Shown here piece after piece: positions 42,321-50,125 of a DNA stretch of 64,000 nt. Each line of letters starts with the position of its first letter. Position 1 is the first letter of the stretch. The notes below the pieces were generated by a model. It was given only the letters and a program-made list of their open reading frames with translations. It did no database searches and was not told the origin of the DNA. A program made the translations under genes and the position numbers. The DNA lies in assembly GCA_011174825.1 (NCBI GenBank), contig DUEZ01000062.1, forward strand, positions 1 through 64,000, read 5' to 3'. Source of the stretch: Anaerolineae bacterium (GTDB lineage: Bacteria > Chloroflexota > Anaerolineae > Anaerolineales > E44-bin32).

Positions 42321-42329
42321 TGGTATAAT
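42321..42329 (+). promoter_or_regulatory. Extended -10 promoter of the LysM lipoprotein gene
   Basis: TGGTATAAT is a perfect extended -10 element. It ends 9 nt before the GTG at 42339. No -35 match is needed for this type. A ribosome site is absent (CCTCCTGTT), in line with a leaderless or near-leaderless mRNA. Confidence 0.6.
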
Positions 42330-42338
42330 CCTCCTGTT

Positions 42339-43310
42339 GTGGTCCAGTTAAGAATCAGGTTTCTCGTCCTATTTATCCTGCCTTTAATCGCCGCCTGTTC
42401 GGTAGAACAAGTGACTTCCACCACCCTACCGACACTTACTTTACGACCGTATCGAACACTCACCCCAATCCCAACTTCCGATCAGACCCCACCTGTAATG
42501 CCCTCTCTGCCACCTCTTGGTCCAACACCGACGCCCCTCGTACACATTGTTAAAAGTGGCGAAACCCTACTTGGAATAGCAAGTCGCTATGCAGTCGACC
42601 TAGAGCAGTTGTTGCTTGTGAACCCTGGTATCGATCCTCGCTTCCTGAGCATAGGTCAGGAGGTCATCATCCCAGGCCCAGAGGGTGAGCCTATTGGTGC
42701 ATTACTGCCGACACCTACACCATTACCGTTAGACGTATCTGCCGTCCGTTGCTTCCCAACCCCATCCGATAGTCTTTGGTGTTTGGTTGCAGTAAGAAAT
42801 GAGACATCTCCTGCTTTGGAGGGGGTTTCTGTCTTGGTAACCTTGTTTGATGCGAGTGGTGAAGCACTTGTGCATGAGCCGACGTACGGGCCTCTAAATC
42901 TTCTTCTAGAAGGCGGATTAATGCCATTTGCGGTATTTTTTCATGATCCGCCTATCGGGTGGAGTGTGGCGAGTGCCACTCTGTTAAGTGCGGTTGAAGC
43001 GAAGGAGGTGGAGTCTCGTTATTCAGATCTTAACATTGTGCAAATCCTCAATGACCCTAGCCCTGATGGCCATCGCTGGCAAGTTCAAGGTGAAGTGGGA
43101 TTGCCTATCACTCCTTCACTCCCAAATGCAAGCATAAAATTACTACTTATCGCGTTCGACGAGGAAGAGGAAATCGTTGGTTTCAGTTTGTGGGGAACAG
43201 ATGCTGAGATTGAACCTGGTGACCTTCATACGTTTGATTTGGTGGTTTTCAGTCTCGGACCGGTTATTCATCATGTAGAGCTCGTGGCTGAAGCTCAGTA
43301 TTCCCCTTGA
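42339..43310 (+). CDS. LysM-domain lipoprotein
   Basis: The 323-residue protein starts with a lipoprotein signal (FLVLFILPLIAAC, with Cys about 21 as acyl acceptor), continues as a Thr-Pro linker and then a LysM domain at about 65-115 (HIVKSGETLLGIASRYAVDLEQLLLVNPGI...IIPG), which binds peptidoglycan or chitin. A second Thr-Pro linker is followed by a beta-rich domain of about 190 residues with no recognised family. It should be anchored in the membrane and bound to the wall. The GTG at 42339 gives a good signal peptide; the longer frame upstream would hide it. Confidence 0.85.
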   Translation: MVQLRIRFLVLFILPLIAACSVEQVTSTTLPTLTLRPYRTLTPIPTSDQTPPVMPSLPPLGPTPTPLVHIVKSGETLLGIASRYAVDLEQLLLVNPGIDPRFLSIGQEVIIPGPEGEPIGALLPTPTPLPLDVSAVRCFPTPSDSLWCLVAVRNETSPALEGVSVLVTLFDASGEALVHEPTYGPLNLLLEGGLMPFAVFFHDPPIGWSVASATLLSAVEAKEVESRYSDLNIVQILNDPSPDGHRWQVQGEVGLPITPSLPNASIKLLLIAFDEEEEIVGFSLWGTDAEIEPGDLHTFDLVVFSLGPVIHHVELVAEAQYSP

Positions 43311-43903
43311 TCCAAAATATATTAAGGCTTGAAGTTCTTTATCACCTCATATTTACCTCTTTACTCATCCCTATGGATTTCTATTCCGTGGCATGAAAAC
43401 GACGATCCATAAACCGAAATTCATACTTATGGTGTTTACGAAAAGTGTAGGGTCAATTCACTGTCCGTGCCGCGAGCACCGGCGGACCGGTGCGAGACAT
43501 CATAAATTTCCCCTACGGCTAGATTCCCCTCGACAACCCTCCGGCAAGTCCCGGACATGGTGCGGGATAAACAATCTTTCAATGTCGTTCTGAGCGAGCT
43601 ACGCGAGCGAAGAATCCCTATGATGAGGCTAATGAATAAGCTATGTCACAGGGATTCTTCGCGCCGTGCAGCGCTCAGAATGACATTCTGTCGTGGTTGA
43701 TTTATTCCAAAATCCTTATGCAGGTTCAAGGTGCTTGCTTGTTGTTTTAAATCTTGTGTGATAAAGCACTAGCTTAATACCAACACACCCATTAAGTACC
43801 CCTAGCGAGGGAGTTTCACACGGTTTAAAATTTCTGTCATATTGTTCATTACCGGCACAACTCTTGCAAAATAAAGGTTGTCCCTCTTAGTGTTGGAGGT
43901 CCC
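43311..43903. repeat. 593-bp gap with a 103-bp palindromic repeat (43583-43685)
   Basis: The element runs from TGTCGTTCTGAGCGAG to GCTCAGAATGACA, with an inner GAATCCCTATGATGA and GGGATTCTTCGCG, the same core as the element at 2152-2284. Left of it, 43440-43520 shows weaker inverted wording. The right part (43740-43900) leads into the GH1 gene, with no clear consensus promoter. No gene is seen in this gap. Confidence 0.75.
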
Positions 43904-45265
43904 GTGATACGCGCGACACACCATTTCCCCCATGGTTTTCTCTGGGGAACGGCGACGTCATCCCACCAAGTTGAGGGGAACAATACCAATAATGATTGGT
44001 GGGCCTGGGAACAAGAAGCCGATCGCGTCGTGCAAGGTCATCAATCTGGTGAGGCCTGTGATTGGTGGGGTGGTAGATGGGAGGAGGATTTCGATCGAGC
44101 TATGGAGGGAGGGCAAAACGCCCATCGCTTATCGATCGAATGGAGCAGGGTTGAACCAAACCCGGCAATTTGGGACGACTCGGCTCTTGATCACTATCGC
44201 CAGATGATTAAAGGAGCCCTGGACCGCGGTTTAATGCCAATGGTGGCTTTGCATCACTTTACGATCCCTCAATGGATCTCAGAGAGAGGCGGTTGGCATG
44301 ACCCTCAAATCGTCCATTATTTTGAGCGATACACTCGTAAGGTCGTCGCCGCGCTGCATGATTTGGTGGGACTATGGGTAACGATCAATGAGCCCAATGT
44401 TTATTACGTTGCGGGGTACTTGGAAGGTGTATGGCCGCCAGGAAAAAAGGACCTCAGATTGATACCTCAGGTGATTAAGCATTTGGTCATGGCGCACGCA
44501 GCAGCCTACCATGCAATCCACGAACTCCAACCAGGTAGTCTGGTGGGATTAGCGCATAACTATCGTGGTTTTCATCCTGCCAACCCTCGTAACCCGCTTG
44601 ATCGATGGGTAACAAATTTCAAGGCGCAGGCATTTAATGAGGTGTTTCCACGAGCCGTGACGGATGGTCGTATTCGCTTCTTGACTTGGAGGGGGAGAGT
44701 GCCCCAGGCCGCCGACACGCAGGATTTCTTCGGTCTCAACTACTACACTTCAGAAACTTCGGCTTTCAGACTCCGTCAACTAACCGATCGTTGGGATCAT
44801 TCAGACTTTCCTGAAGGAGCCGATCTGAGCCCCTCAGGATTCATCGCCAATGAGCCTGAAGGGATGTGGGAAGCACTTAAGTGGGCTCATGAATTCAAAC
44901 TCCCGATCTACGTAACTGAAAATGGTATCGAAGATGCTGAGGATCAAATACGCCCCCGCTACCTCGCACAACACTTGAGAGAGGTGTGGCGAGCAGCGAA
45001 CTTCAATTGGAAGGTGCGAGGATACTTCCACTGGTCACTGGTTGACAACTTTGAATGGGAGCGAGGATGGACGCAGCGCTTTGGATTGTGGGGGCTGGAT
45101 ACGATGACACAAGAGCGTACGAAACGATCAAGCGCTGAAATGTATGAGGAGATCTGCAAATTGAACGGTCTATCCTCTGAAGTTGTTGCCATGTATGCCC
45201 CGGAGGTATTACATTCGATGTTTCCCCCACGGGGATCGCCGGAGTTGGTGGCGTCATATGCATAA
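43904..45265 (+). CDS. Glycoside hydrolase family 1 (beta-glucosidase/beta-galactosidase type)
   Basis: The 453-residue protein starts HHFPHGFLWGTATSSHQVEG, the GH1 entry strand, has the acid/base Glu 163 in TINEPN and the nucleophile Glu 339 in VTENG, and the aglycone-side WSLVDNFEWERG. Specificity among beta-glucosides, beta-galactosides or phospho-glycosides cannot be read, though the cytosolic character (no signal peptide) is clear. A TTGGAGG ribosome site lies a few nt before the GTG. The M23 gene overlaps its last 8 nt. Confidence 0.95.
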   Translation: MIRATHHFPHGFLWGTATSSHQVEGNNTNNDWWAWEQEADRVVQGHQSGEACDWWGGRWEEDFDRAMEGGQNAHRLSIEWSRVEPNPAIWDDSALDHYRQMIKGALDRGLMPMVALHHFTIPQWISERGGWHDPQIVHYFERYTRKVVAALHDLVGLWVTINEPNVYYVAGYLEGVWPPGKKDLRLIPQVIKHLVMAHAAAYHAIHELQPGSLVGLAHNYRGFHPANPRNPLDRWVTNFKAQAFNEVFPRAVTDGRIRFLTWRGRVPQAADTQDFFGLNYYTSETSAFRLRQLTDRWDHSDFPEGADLSPSGFIANEPEGMWEALKWAHEFKLPIYVTENGIEDAEDQIRPRYLAQHLREVWRAANFNWKVRGYFHWSLVDNFEWERGWTQRFGLWGLDTMTQERTKRSSAEMYEEICKLNGLSSEVVAMYAPEVLHSMFPPRGSPELVASYA

Positions 45266-46001
45266 ACGATCATTGAGTCGGATCCTTCCGGGGATCCCTA
45301 TAGCACGCACGAGCGTTCTCGTGCTGGTGACCCTTATACTAAGCGGGTTGCCCTCTGCAGGTGAGGTAGGTGCTGTATCTTCGGGAGAGGGGGATGCACC
45401 CTTCATCCTCCCCTTTGCTGGACCACCTGGTCCCGATACATGGCTATTCGCTCAACCATACGGGAACACCACCTTTGCCTATCGCTATCGAAGCTCCGCT
45501 TATTGGGCCGGTCAAGGTCTTCACTTCGGTTTAGATTTAGCTGCGCCATGCGGAACACCGGTGCTTGCCATTGGGGATGGCATCGTCTATAGCATCGATA
45601 GTTGGCATGGTGCCAAGCCACACAATCTGATGATCAACCATGCAAACGGATATGCGTCCTTTTACGGACATCTCCTGGTTAGATCTCATTTGAAACCTGG
45701 TCAGGAGGTAAGCGCTGGGGATGTTGTTGGTTTGAGTGGGGATCCCGATTTGACATGCGCTTCTCGACCTCACCTGCATCTTGAAATCCGGGACGCGCCA
45801 AACCATACACGAGCGTTTAACCCGATGCCCCTCATTGATGCTGATTGGGAACGGATCGCGCTCATCGGGGGTCATCCTATTACCTTCGAACAAGATATTA
45901 ATCATCCGCGACGTTGGCAGGAGCTTCTCGACCAACCTGATGTCCGGTTCGGATTCCCATTGGTAAACGATTATGAGAATCCTTGGCCTCCCGATTGGTA
46001 A
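45258..46001 (+). CDS. M23-family (LytM-like) secreted peptidase
   Basis: The 247-residue protein opens with a signal peptide (basic MHKRSLSR, then VLVLVTLILSGLPSAG). The M23 zinc site is complete in type: GLHFGLDLAAPCGTPV with the first His and Asp, and the final HLHLEI motif in the position of the second His pair; GYASFYGHL is also present. M23 enzymes cut peptidoglycan cross-links. The ATG lies inside the last codons of the GH1 gene. A small beta-propeller gene follows 7 nt after its stop. Confidence 0.9.
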   Translation: MHKRSLSRILPGIPIARTSVLVLVTLILSGLPSAGEVGAVSSGEGDAPFILPFAGPPGPDTWLFAQPYGNTTFAYRYRSSAYWAGQGLHFGLDLAAPCGTPVLAIGDGIVYSIDSWHGAKPHNLMINHANGYASFYGHLLVRSHLKPGQEVSAGDVVGLSGDPDLTCASRPHLHLEIRDAPNHTRAFNPMPLIDADWERIALIGGHPITFEQDINHPRRWQELLDQPDVRFGFPLVNDYENPWPPDW

Positions 46002-46008
46002 AGTGACG

Positions 46009-47136
46009 ATGTCTTCTCACCAAAGAATCGTAAGCTATGTGGCATTCGCAGCGGTTATGCTCTTTTGTGCCACGATCATACGTCTTGGTGGTGTTGCTTA
46101 CGCATCCTCGGCGAGATATATGGAGTCAGGATCATTTCTTCTTTATCCGACTCCTCCTATGGCTACCAGGATGCCTATTCGAACACCCACACCCACTGCG
46201 GTGGGTGAGCCTACACCTTACAGGCTGACTGAGGGAGGATGCTGCCCATATCCCTCGTGGTCGCCTGATTCGCTCTGGGTACCCTTTCTTGATCGACCTG
46301 GGGCCTATGAACCTGCTGGTTTGTATGCTGTTGCGGCGAGTGGAGGTGAGGTCGCATTAATCGTTGATCGCGCCGGGAATTTCTCTAGAGATTGGTCACG
46401 GGTAGCCTATATTGATGGCGGACGAACCTTTGTGGAACGCTGGGCTGATGGCGAAAGATGGGAAATCCCAAATGAGGGAAGGGCGGTCTGCTTCTCTCCA
46501 AGTGGCCAATTTGTCGAGTGGGAGGTCATGTCCCGAGGGATCGAATTTCCAGACCTACGCCAACAAGCAATATGGTTAGCGAACTATAACGGCACGGACG
46601 CCCGTGAGGTTGTAACCATCATGGGTGGTGAATTCGTTGGGTGGGTGAATGGAGAGGGAGAAATCCTTGTGACGGGTCGTTTAGCTCCCCATGGACCAGC
46701 AGGAATTTGGAGAATTCTGCTTGAAAACGGTGCAGGTCAATTGCTGTTGGAGATGGACCGCGTCCGTAGCCCACTGTTGTCTCCTGATGGCGATTGGCTC
46801 GCCTTCACCGTAGCTTTCGACACAAAACAGGAACGCAACGGGCTGTGGGTGATGCGAACGGATGGATCGTTTTCGAAGAAGCTTGATCTATTCGGTGCAT
46901 ATAGGTGGAGGCGTGAGGGTGAACTATTGGTTATCCCACTTGATCTTGAGCAAGCGGGTCCTGCCCTTTGGCAAGTGGATGTCATCAGTGGAAAATCTTG
47001 GCAGTTGATCGATCCTCTACACACATCCTGGCAAATTGCTAGCAACGATTGGCAACCTTCGCCGGATGGGGAGAAAATTGTCTTCCGCTCTGCTGAGGAT
47101 CAGAATCTATGGCTTCTAGAGTTACCTTCTCCGTAA
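46009..47136 (+). CDS. Secreted or anchored TolB-like beta-propeller protein
   Basis: The 375-residue protein has an N-terminal hydrophobic segment (about residues 10-30), a Thr-Pro linker (about 50-68) and then about six short beta-propeller repeats of the WD40/TolB-N type, marked by phrases such as CPYPSWSPDSLWVPF, CFSPSGQFVEW, LLSPDGDWLAFTV and WQPSPDGEKIVF. Such repeats act as scaffolds; no enzymatic motif is visible. ATG 46009 fits better than the start at 45973, which would overlap the M23 gene by 29 nt. It ends the GH1-M23-propeller unit. Confidence 0.85.
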   Translation: MSSHQRIVSYVAFAAVMLFCATIIRLGGVAYASSARYMESGSFLLYPTPPMATRMPIRTPTPTAVGEPTPYRLTEGGCCPYPSWSPDSLWVPFLDRPGAYEPAGLYAVAASGGEVALIVDRAGNFSRDWSRVAYIDGGRTFVERWADGERWEIPNEGRAVCFSPSGQFVEWEVMSRGIEFPDLRQQAIWLANYNGTDAREVVTIMGGEFVGWVNGEGEILVTGRLAPHGPAGIWRILLENGAGQLLLEMDRVRSPLLSPDGDWLAFTVAFDTKQERNGLWVMRTDGSFSKKLDLFGAYRWRREGELLVIPLDLEQAGPALWQVDVISGKSWQLIDPLHTSWQIASNDWQPSPDGEKIVFRSAEDQNLWLLELPSP

Positions 47137-47144
47137 TTTGTGCG

Positions 47145-47153
47145 TGTTATAAT
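47145..47153 (+). promoter_or_regulatory. Extended -10 promoter of tRNA-Ser
   Basis: TGTTATAAT is a perfect extended -10 element about 40 bp upstream of the mature 5' end of the tRNA. No -35 match at 17 bp is evident. Confidence 0.55.
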
Positions 47154-47193
47154 CGCCTCAAGTTGTAAAGTTCATTTCAACTTATTTGTTTAT

Positions 47194-47283
47194 GGAGAGG
47201 TTGCGTAGTCTGGCCTAACGCGCGCGCCTGGAGAGCGCGTGAGCCGAAAGGCTCCGTGGGTTCGAATCCCACCCTCTCCGCCA
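47194..47283 (+). tRNA. tRNA-Ser (anticodon GGA)
   Basis: A complete cloverleaf: acceptor GGAGAGG with CCTCTCC, D-arm GCG...CGC, anticodon stem CGCGC/GCGCG with loop CTGGAGA so the anticodon is GGA (47230-47232), a long variable arm (GAGCCGAAAGGCTC), the T-arm GGGTTCGAATCCC, discriminator G and an encoded CCA at 47281-47283. The long variable arm and GGA anticodon make it tRNA-Ser reading UCC and UCU. Confidence 0.97.
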
Positions 47284-47286
47284 TTC

Positions 47287-47309
47287 GACACCGCAGAAGC
47301 GGTGTCTTT
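47287..47309 (+). terminator. Hairpin terminator after the tRNA
   Basis: GACACCGC (47287-47294) pairs exactly with GCGGTGTC (47299-47306) around AGAA, followed by only TTTG. It is placed to end the tRNA transcript 4 nt after the CCA, though the T-tract is short. Confidence 0.65.
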
Positions 47310-47475
47310 GAATCTAACAAAAAGAGGCGGGATGCAGGTGTATTTGTGGATGTGTGGGCAAAGTCTACACACTCAAACTTAACGTTTCCAATCTTCCCAT
47401 GACCTTTTTTTATTCGAAGAGCATCTTCAAATCTATCTTCCGTAAAACACCACGACCTAATCTTCAAATCGTACA

Positions 47476-47504
47476 TTGACATTCGTTTCTGAGGAGAGTA
47501 TCCT
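47476..47504 (+). promoter_or_regulatory. Promoter of the SRP RNA
   Basis: TTGACA (47476-47481), 17 bp, TATCCT (47499-47504). The predicted start near 47511 coincides with the 5' end of the SRP RNA helix. Confidence 0.75.
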
Positions 47505-47512
47505 CATCGTTG

Positions 47513-47621
47513 GCGTCTGGGTGGGTCCGGCGCGGCGGAGACCTTCAAATCCCGTCAGGTCCGAGAGGAAGCAGCGGTAAGGAGGTCACTCCGGGTGCCG
47601 CCGGGGTACCGACCCAGATGC
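47513..47621 (+). ncRNA. ffs: Signal recognition particle RNA, small bacterial (4.5S) type
   Basis: The conserved SRP domain IV is visible: GTCAGG at 47554-47559, a GNRA tetraloop GAGA at 47563-47566, and GGAAGCAGC following. The 5' end GCGTCTGGGT pairs with the 3' end ACCCAGATGC (47612-47621), closing a long hairpin of about 109 nt, the size of 4.5S-type SRP RNA without an Alu domain. A T-rich stretch (TTTCTTTTA) after 47621 provides the terminator. It scaffolds Ffh for co-translational targeting of membrane proteins. Ffh is not in the window. Confidence 0.93.
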
Positions 47622-47647
47622 TTTCTTTTAACCTTAGTTGAAGGTAT

Positions 47648-48661
47648 TCACGCAAAATATTGGGTTAGGAGCGAATCCTTTTCCTCGGGTGTGAGGAAAG
47701 CGATCATGAGAGCGTTACGCTGAGCTTGATGGCTGTGCTGGGGTGTCAGCCCAGCAGCTGGGGCAGCGATTTGATACTCATGATGGAGATCGATGTTGCT
47801 GATGACTGGGTCATCGGTGTTGATCGTCGCTAGCAGTCCATGGTCTAAGAAGGCGCGCAGTGGGTGGCTGATGTAATCAGGAACGCTGCTGGTTTGAACG
47901 TTGCTTGTTAGACTTGATTCAATTCCAATCTGGTGTTCAACCATATAATCCATTAATCTTGGATCTTCAATGGCTGAGAGGGCGTGGCCAATGCGGGATG
48001 CCTCCAACCCACGAATAGCTTGCCATATGCTCTCAGGTCCGGTTGCTTCTCCAGCATGTACTGTGATTCTCCAACCAGCCTCCCTTGCTCGTCGGAAGTG
48101 GTCAATGAAGAGTTCCCCGGGTTGGTTCGCTTCATCACCTGCTAGGTCCAAGGCCACGATGCGGTCGCGATGGGCTAAAAGTGCATTCAACTCCTGCAAG
48201 GCAATCTCGGGGCCATAAGTCCTGCTGAGGATTCCGATCAAGTTGATCTTGATATCGAATTCGCGGGATCCAGTATCGATACCGTCGACTACAGCTTCCA
48301 CGATACCCATGGGATCCAAATCGTTCGACTCAGCCATGAACCAGGGGCTGAAACGTAGTTCGATGTAATGGATGCCTTCTCGCCATGCATCCTCGACATT
48401 TTCGTATGCAATGCGGTGACAGGCATCATAATCCACCATCACCGCAGTTAGCCATTTGAATTTTGCGATGAATGCCATAATCCCAATTTGGGGATCCGAT
48501 ACTTGGATATGGGGACGAAGACCTTCTACATCCCACATTGGGAGAGGAAGGTTGTGCTGACGACCAAGATCGAGGATGGTCTCCAACCGTACATTGCCAT
48601 CAAGATGACGATGGAGATCAATCAACGGAATGGTTGGGTCTATCCATTGTTCTTTGATCAT
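47648..48661 (-). CDS. add: Adenosine deaminase
   Basis: The enzyme hydrolyses adenosine to inosine in purine salvage. The 337-residue TIM-barrel protein has the zinc motif DLHRHLDG (His 17, His 19), the ELRFSPW strand, VHAGEATGPESIW with zinc His and catalytic Glu, and ATINTDDPVISNIDL with the zinc-binding Asp and neighbouring substrate Asp. Length and motifs are those of true adenosine deaminase; a closely related adenine deaminase is less likely. It supports the hpt gene at 15212 in purine salvage. Its start lies 83 bp downstream of the small conserved gene. Confidence 0.95.
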   Translation of the reverse strand: MIKEQWIDPTIPLIDLHRHLDGNVRLETILDLGRQHNLPLPMWDVEGLRPHIQVSDPQIGIMAFIAKFKWLTAVMVDYDACHRIAYENVEDAWREGIHYIELRFSPWFMAESNDLDPMGIVEAVVDGIDTGSREFDIKINLIGILSRTYGPEIALQELNALLAHRDRIVALDLAGDEANQPGELFIDHFRRAREAGWRITVHAGEATGPESIWQAIRGLEASRIGHALSAIEDPRLMDYMVEHQIGIESSLTSNVQTSSVPDYISHPLRAFLDHGLLATINTDDPVISNIDLHHEYQIAAPAAGLTPQHSHQAQRNALMIAFLTPEEKDSLLTQYFA

Positions 48662-48743
48662 GCATTACCGTGCTATACGTTCATGGTTCCAGATGCAACT
48701 TATATTCCAGAGCAGAACAACGCATCAAGATTAGCCAAGAAAA

Positions 48744-49046
48744 TTAATGAGATCTTCTCAGACGTTGTGGCTTCACGCCAGGGATGCGCTCGATCTCGCT
48801 GCGTACCTCAAGATCGAGTTTCACCGTGGTCGTATACCAACCGAGTGATCCCAATCGCTTAAGGTCTGCTTCGGTGAGCAGCCCTTGAACCAATCTCGGG
48901 AGGTCTTTAAACAGGATGCCAACCTCGTCCGACGGAACAACCGCCAGGATCGCACTCCTGATCAAATCATATTTCCATTTTAGAATTCGAGTCCCTTTCT
49001 TGCCCGGTGTCGGGGTCTTACACAACACTTTGGGTTCTTCTACCAT
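48744..49046 (-). CDS. Small conserved protein, unknown function
   Basis: The 100-residue protein is basic and compact, without signal peptide, membrane segment or metal motif. A middle stretch (GTRILKWKYDLIRSAILAVV, then EVGILFKDLPRLVQGLLTE) looks like a conserved small domain of mixed helix and strand; I associate it with an uncharacterised bacterial family (DUF6958-like) but am not certain. The ATG at 49046 (MVEEPKVL) is chosen because the upstream extension is low in conservation-like features. It lies 117 bp after the alpha/beta hydrolase gene and before add. Confidence 0.6.
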   Translation of the reverse strand: MVEEPKVLCKTPTPGKKGTRILKWKYDLIRSAILAVVPSDEVGILFKDLPRLVQGLLTEADLKRLGSLGWYTTTVKLDLEVRSEIERIPGVKPQRLRRSH

Positions 49047-49162
49047 CGTCATGCCTCCTACTAAGTGGCTTTGTAGGATTGGCTGAAACTCATGGACAAA
49101 CCATCCGTTAACGAAATAAAAGTCATCGTTCTTTGTGGAGCTATTGGTCAAATGTTACAGAG

Positions 49163-49948
49163 CTAAGTTTGATTTGCGAGGAAATCGAGCACAACCTTAT
49201 TGAAGTCCTCAGGTCGCTCCGCAGTGACCGCATGGCGAGCATCTTCTATCACCACTAGTTCAGCTCTCGGTAATTTCTCGAGGAATGCTTCTTTGGTAGA
49301 GACGGATGTGTAATCTTCATCCGAGGCAACCACCAGTGTGGGACACATTATCGTGTGGAGATGATCTAAAACGCTCCATCCCAGGAGCCCTTGGAATGCC
49401 TCTAAGTAAGCACGTCGGTCATTCTCTGCCCAGCGCTCAATGAACATGTGACGCAATGGCTCTTGCTCAGGTTTCGGAAAAAGGCGTGAGCCAAGAAATT
49501 CACCAATCTTCCGCATTCCGAAAATTCGGACGAGGAGGGATCGTTGTAAGACATTGAAGCGATCTCGAAGGCTTCGGACAATAAGCTCAGGACCGCTGTT
49601 GACAATCACCAAACTTTGAACAAGATCGGGTTTGTCGATCGCGAGTTGAAATGCGATCATCCCTCCCATGGAGATTCCGACGACATGAGAAGATCCAATC
49701 TCTAGCGAGCGAATAAGTTCAGCGGTGTCGGCGGTGAATAAAGGAATGGAATACGGCCCAGGAGGTTTATCAGATTGACCATGACCACGTACATCGAGGG
49801 CAACGACCCGATAGCGTGTAGAAAAGGCTGGCGTTTGATATTCCCAATCGCGGGTGCTTGAGCCTAACCCATGGATGAGAAGAACGGGCTGACCTTGGCC
49901 AGCGGTTTCATAGTAGAGATCAATGTCGTTTACATGTATTTTCGGCAT
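49163..49948 (-). CDS. Alpha/beta hydrolase
   Basis: The 261-residue protein has a standard alpha/beta hydrolase fold: oxyanion HGLGSSTRDW, nucleophile Ser in GISMGG, an acid in the ASDEDYTS region and the catalytic His in DARHAVTAERP. This set is shared by esterases, lipases, haloperoxidase-like and ring-cleavage hydrolases, so the substrate is open. TTGGAGAAA lies about 10 nt before the ATG at 49948. It is followed at a distance by add and preceded by the acyl-CoA synthetase. Confidence 0.92.
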   Translation of the reverse strand: MPKIHVNDIDLYYETAGQGQPVLLIHGLGSSTRDWEYQTPAFSTRYRVVALDVRGHGQSDKPPGPYSIPLFTADTAELIRSLEIGSSHVVGISMGGMIAFQLAIDKPDLVQSLVIVNSGPELIVRSLRDRFNVLQRSLLVRIFGMRKIGEFLGSRLFPKPEQEPLRHMFIERWAENDRRAYLEAFQGLLGWSVLDHLHTIMCPTLVVASDEDYTSVSTKEAFLEKLPRAELVVIEDARHAVTAERPEDFNKVVLDFLANQT

Positions 49949-50125
49949 GGCGTTTTTCTCCAATAGCCAGATGATCGCAATCTACCCGAGAGCTCGGTAT
50001 GTGAGAGATCAACTCGGAATGCCAAGGAAGACAATCAAGTATCCCATGTGCCGTGGATATTCACCCGCAGTTTTGTGCGACGGATGGGTTGAATGAACGA
50101 TTGGAAGGGGGATACCCGATCCTTG

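Noticed and set aside
43393-43593. 66-codon frame in the gap before the GH1 gene
   Set aside because: It runs into a palindromic repeat and has no ribosome site or recognisable motif.
47177-47482. Minus-strand open frame of 101 codons across the tRNA-Ser
   Set aside because: It is antisense to the tRNA and its hairpin; such RVGFEPT/RALGQTT-type peptides are a well-known false gene made by reading tRNA-Ser backwards.
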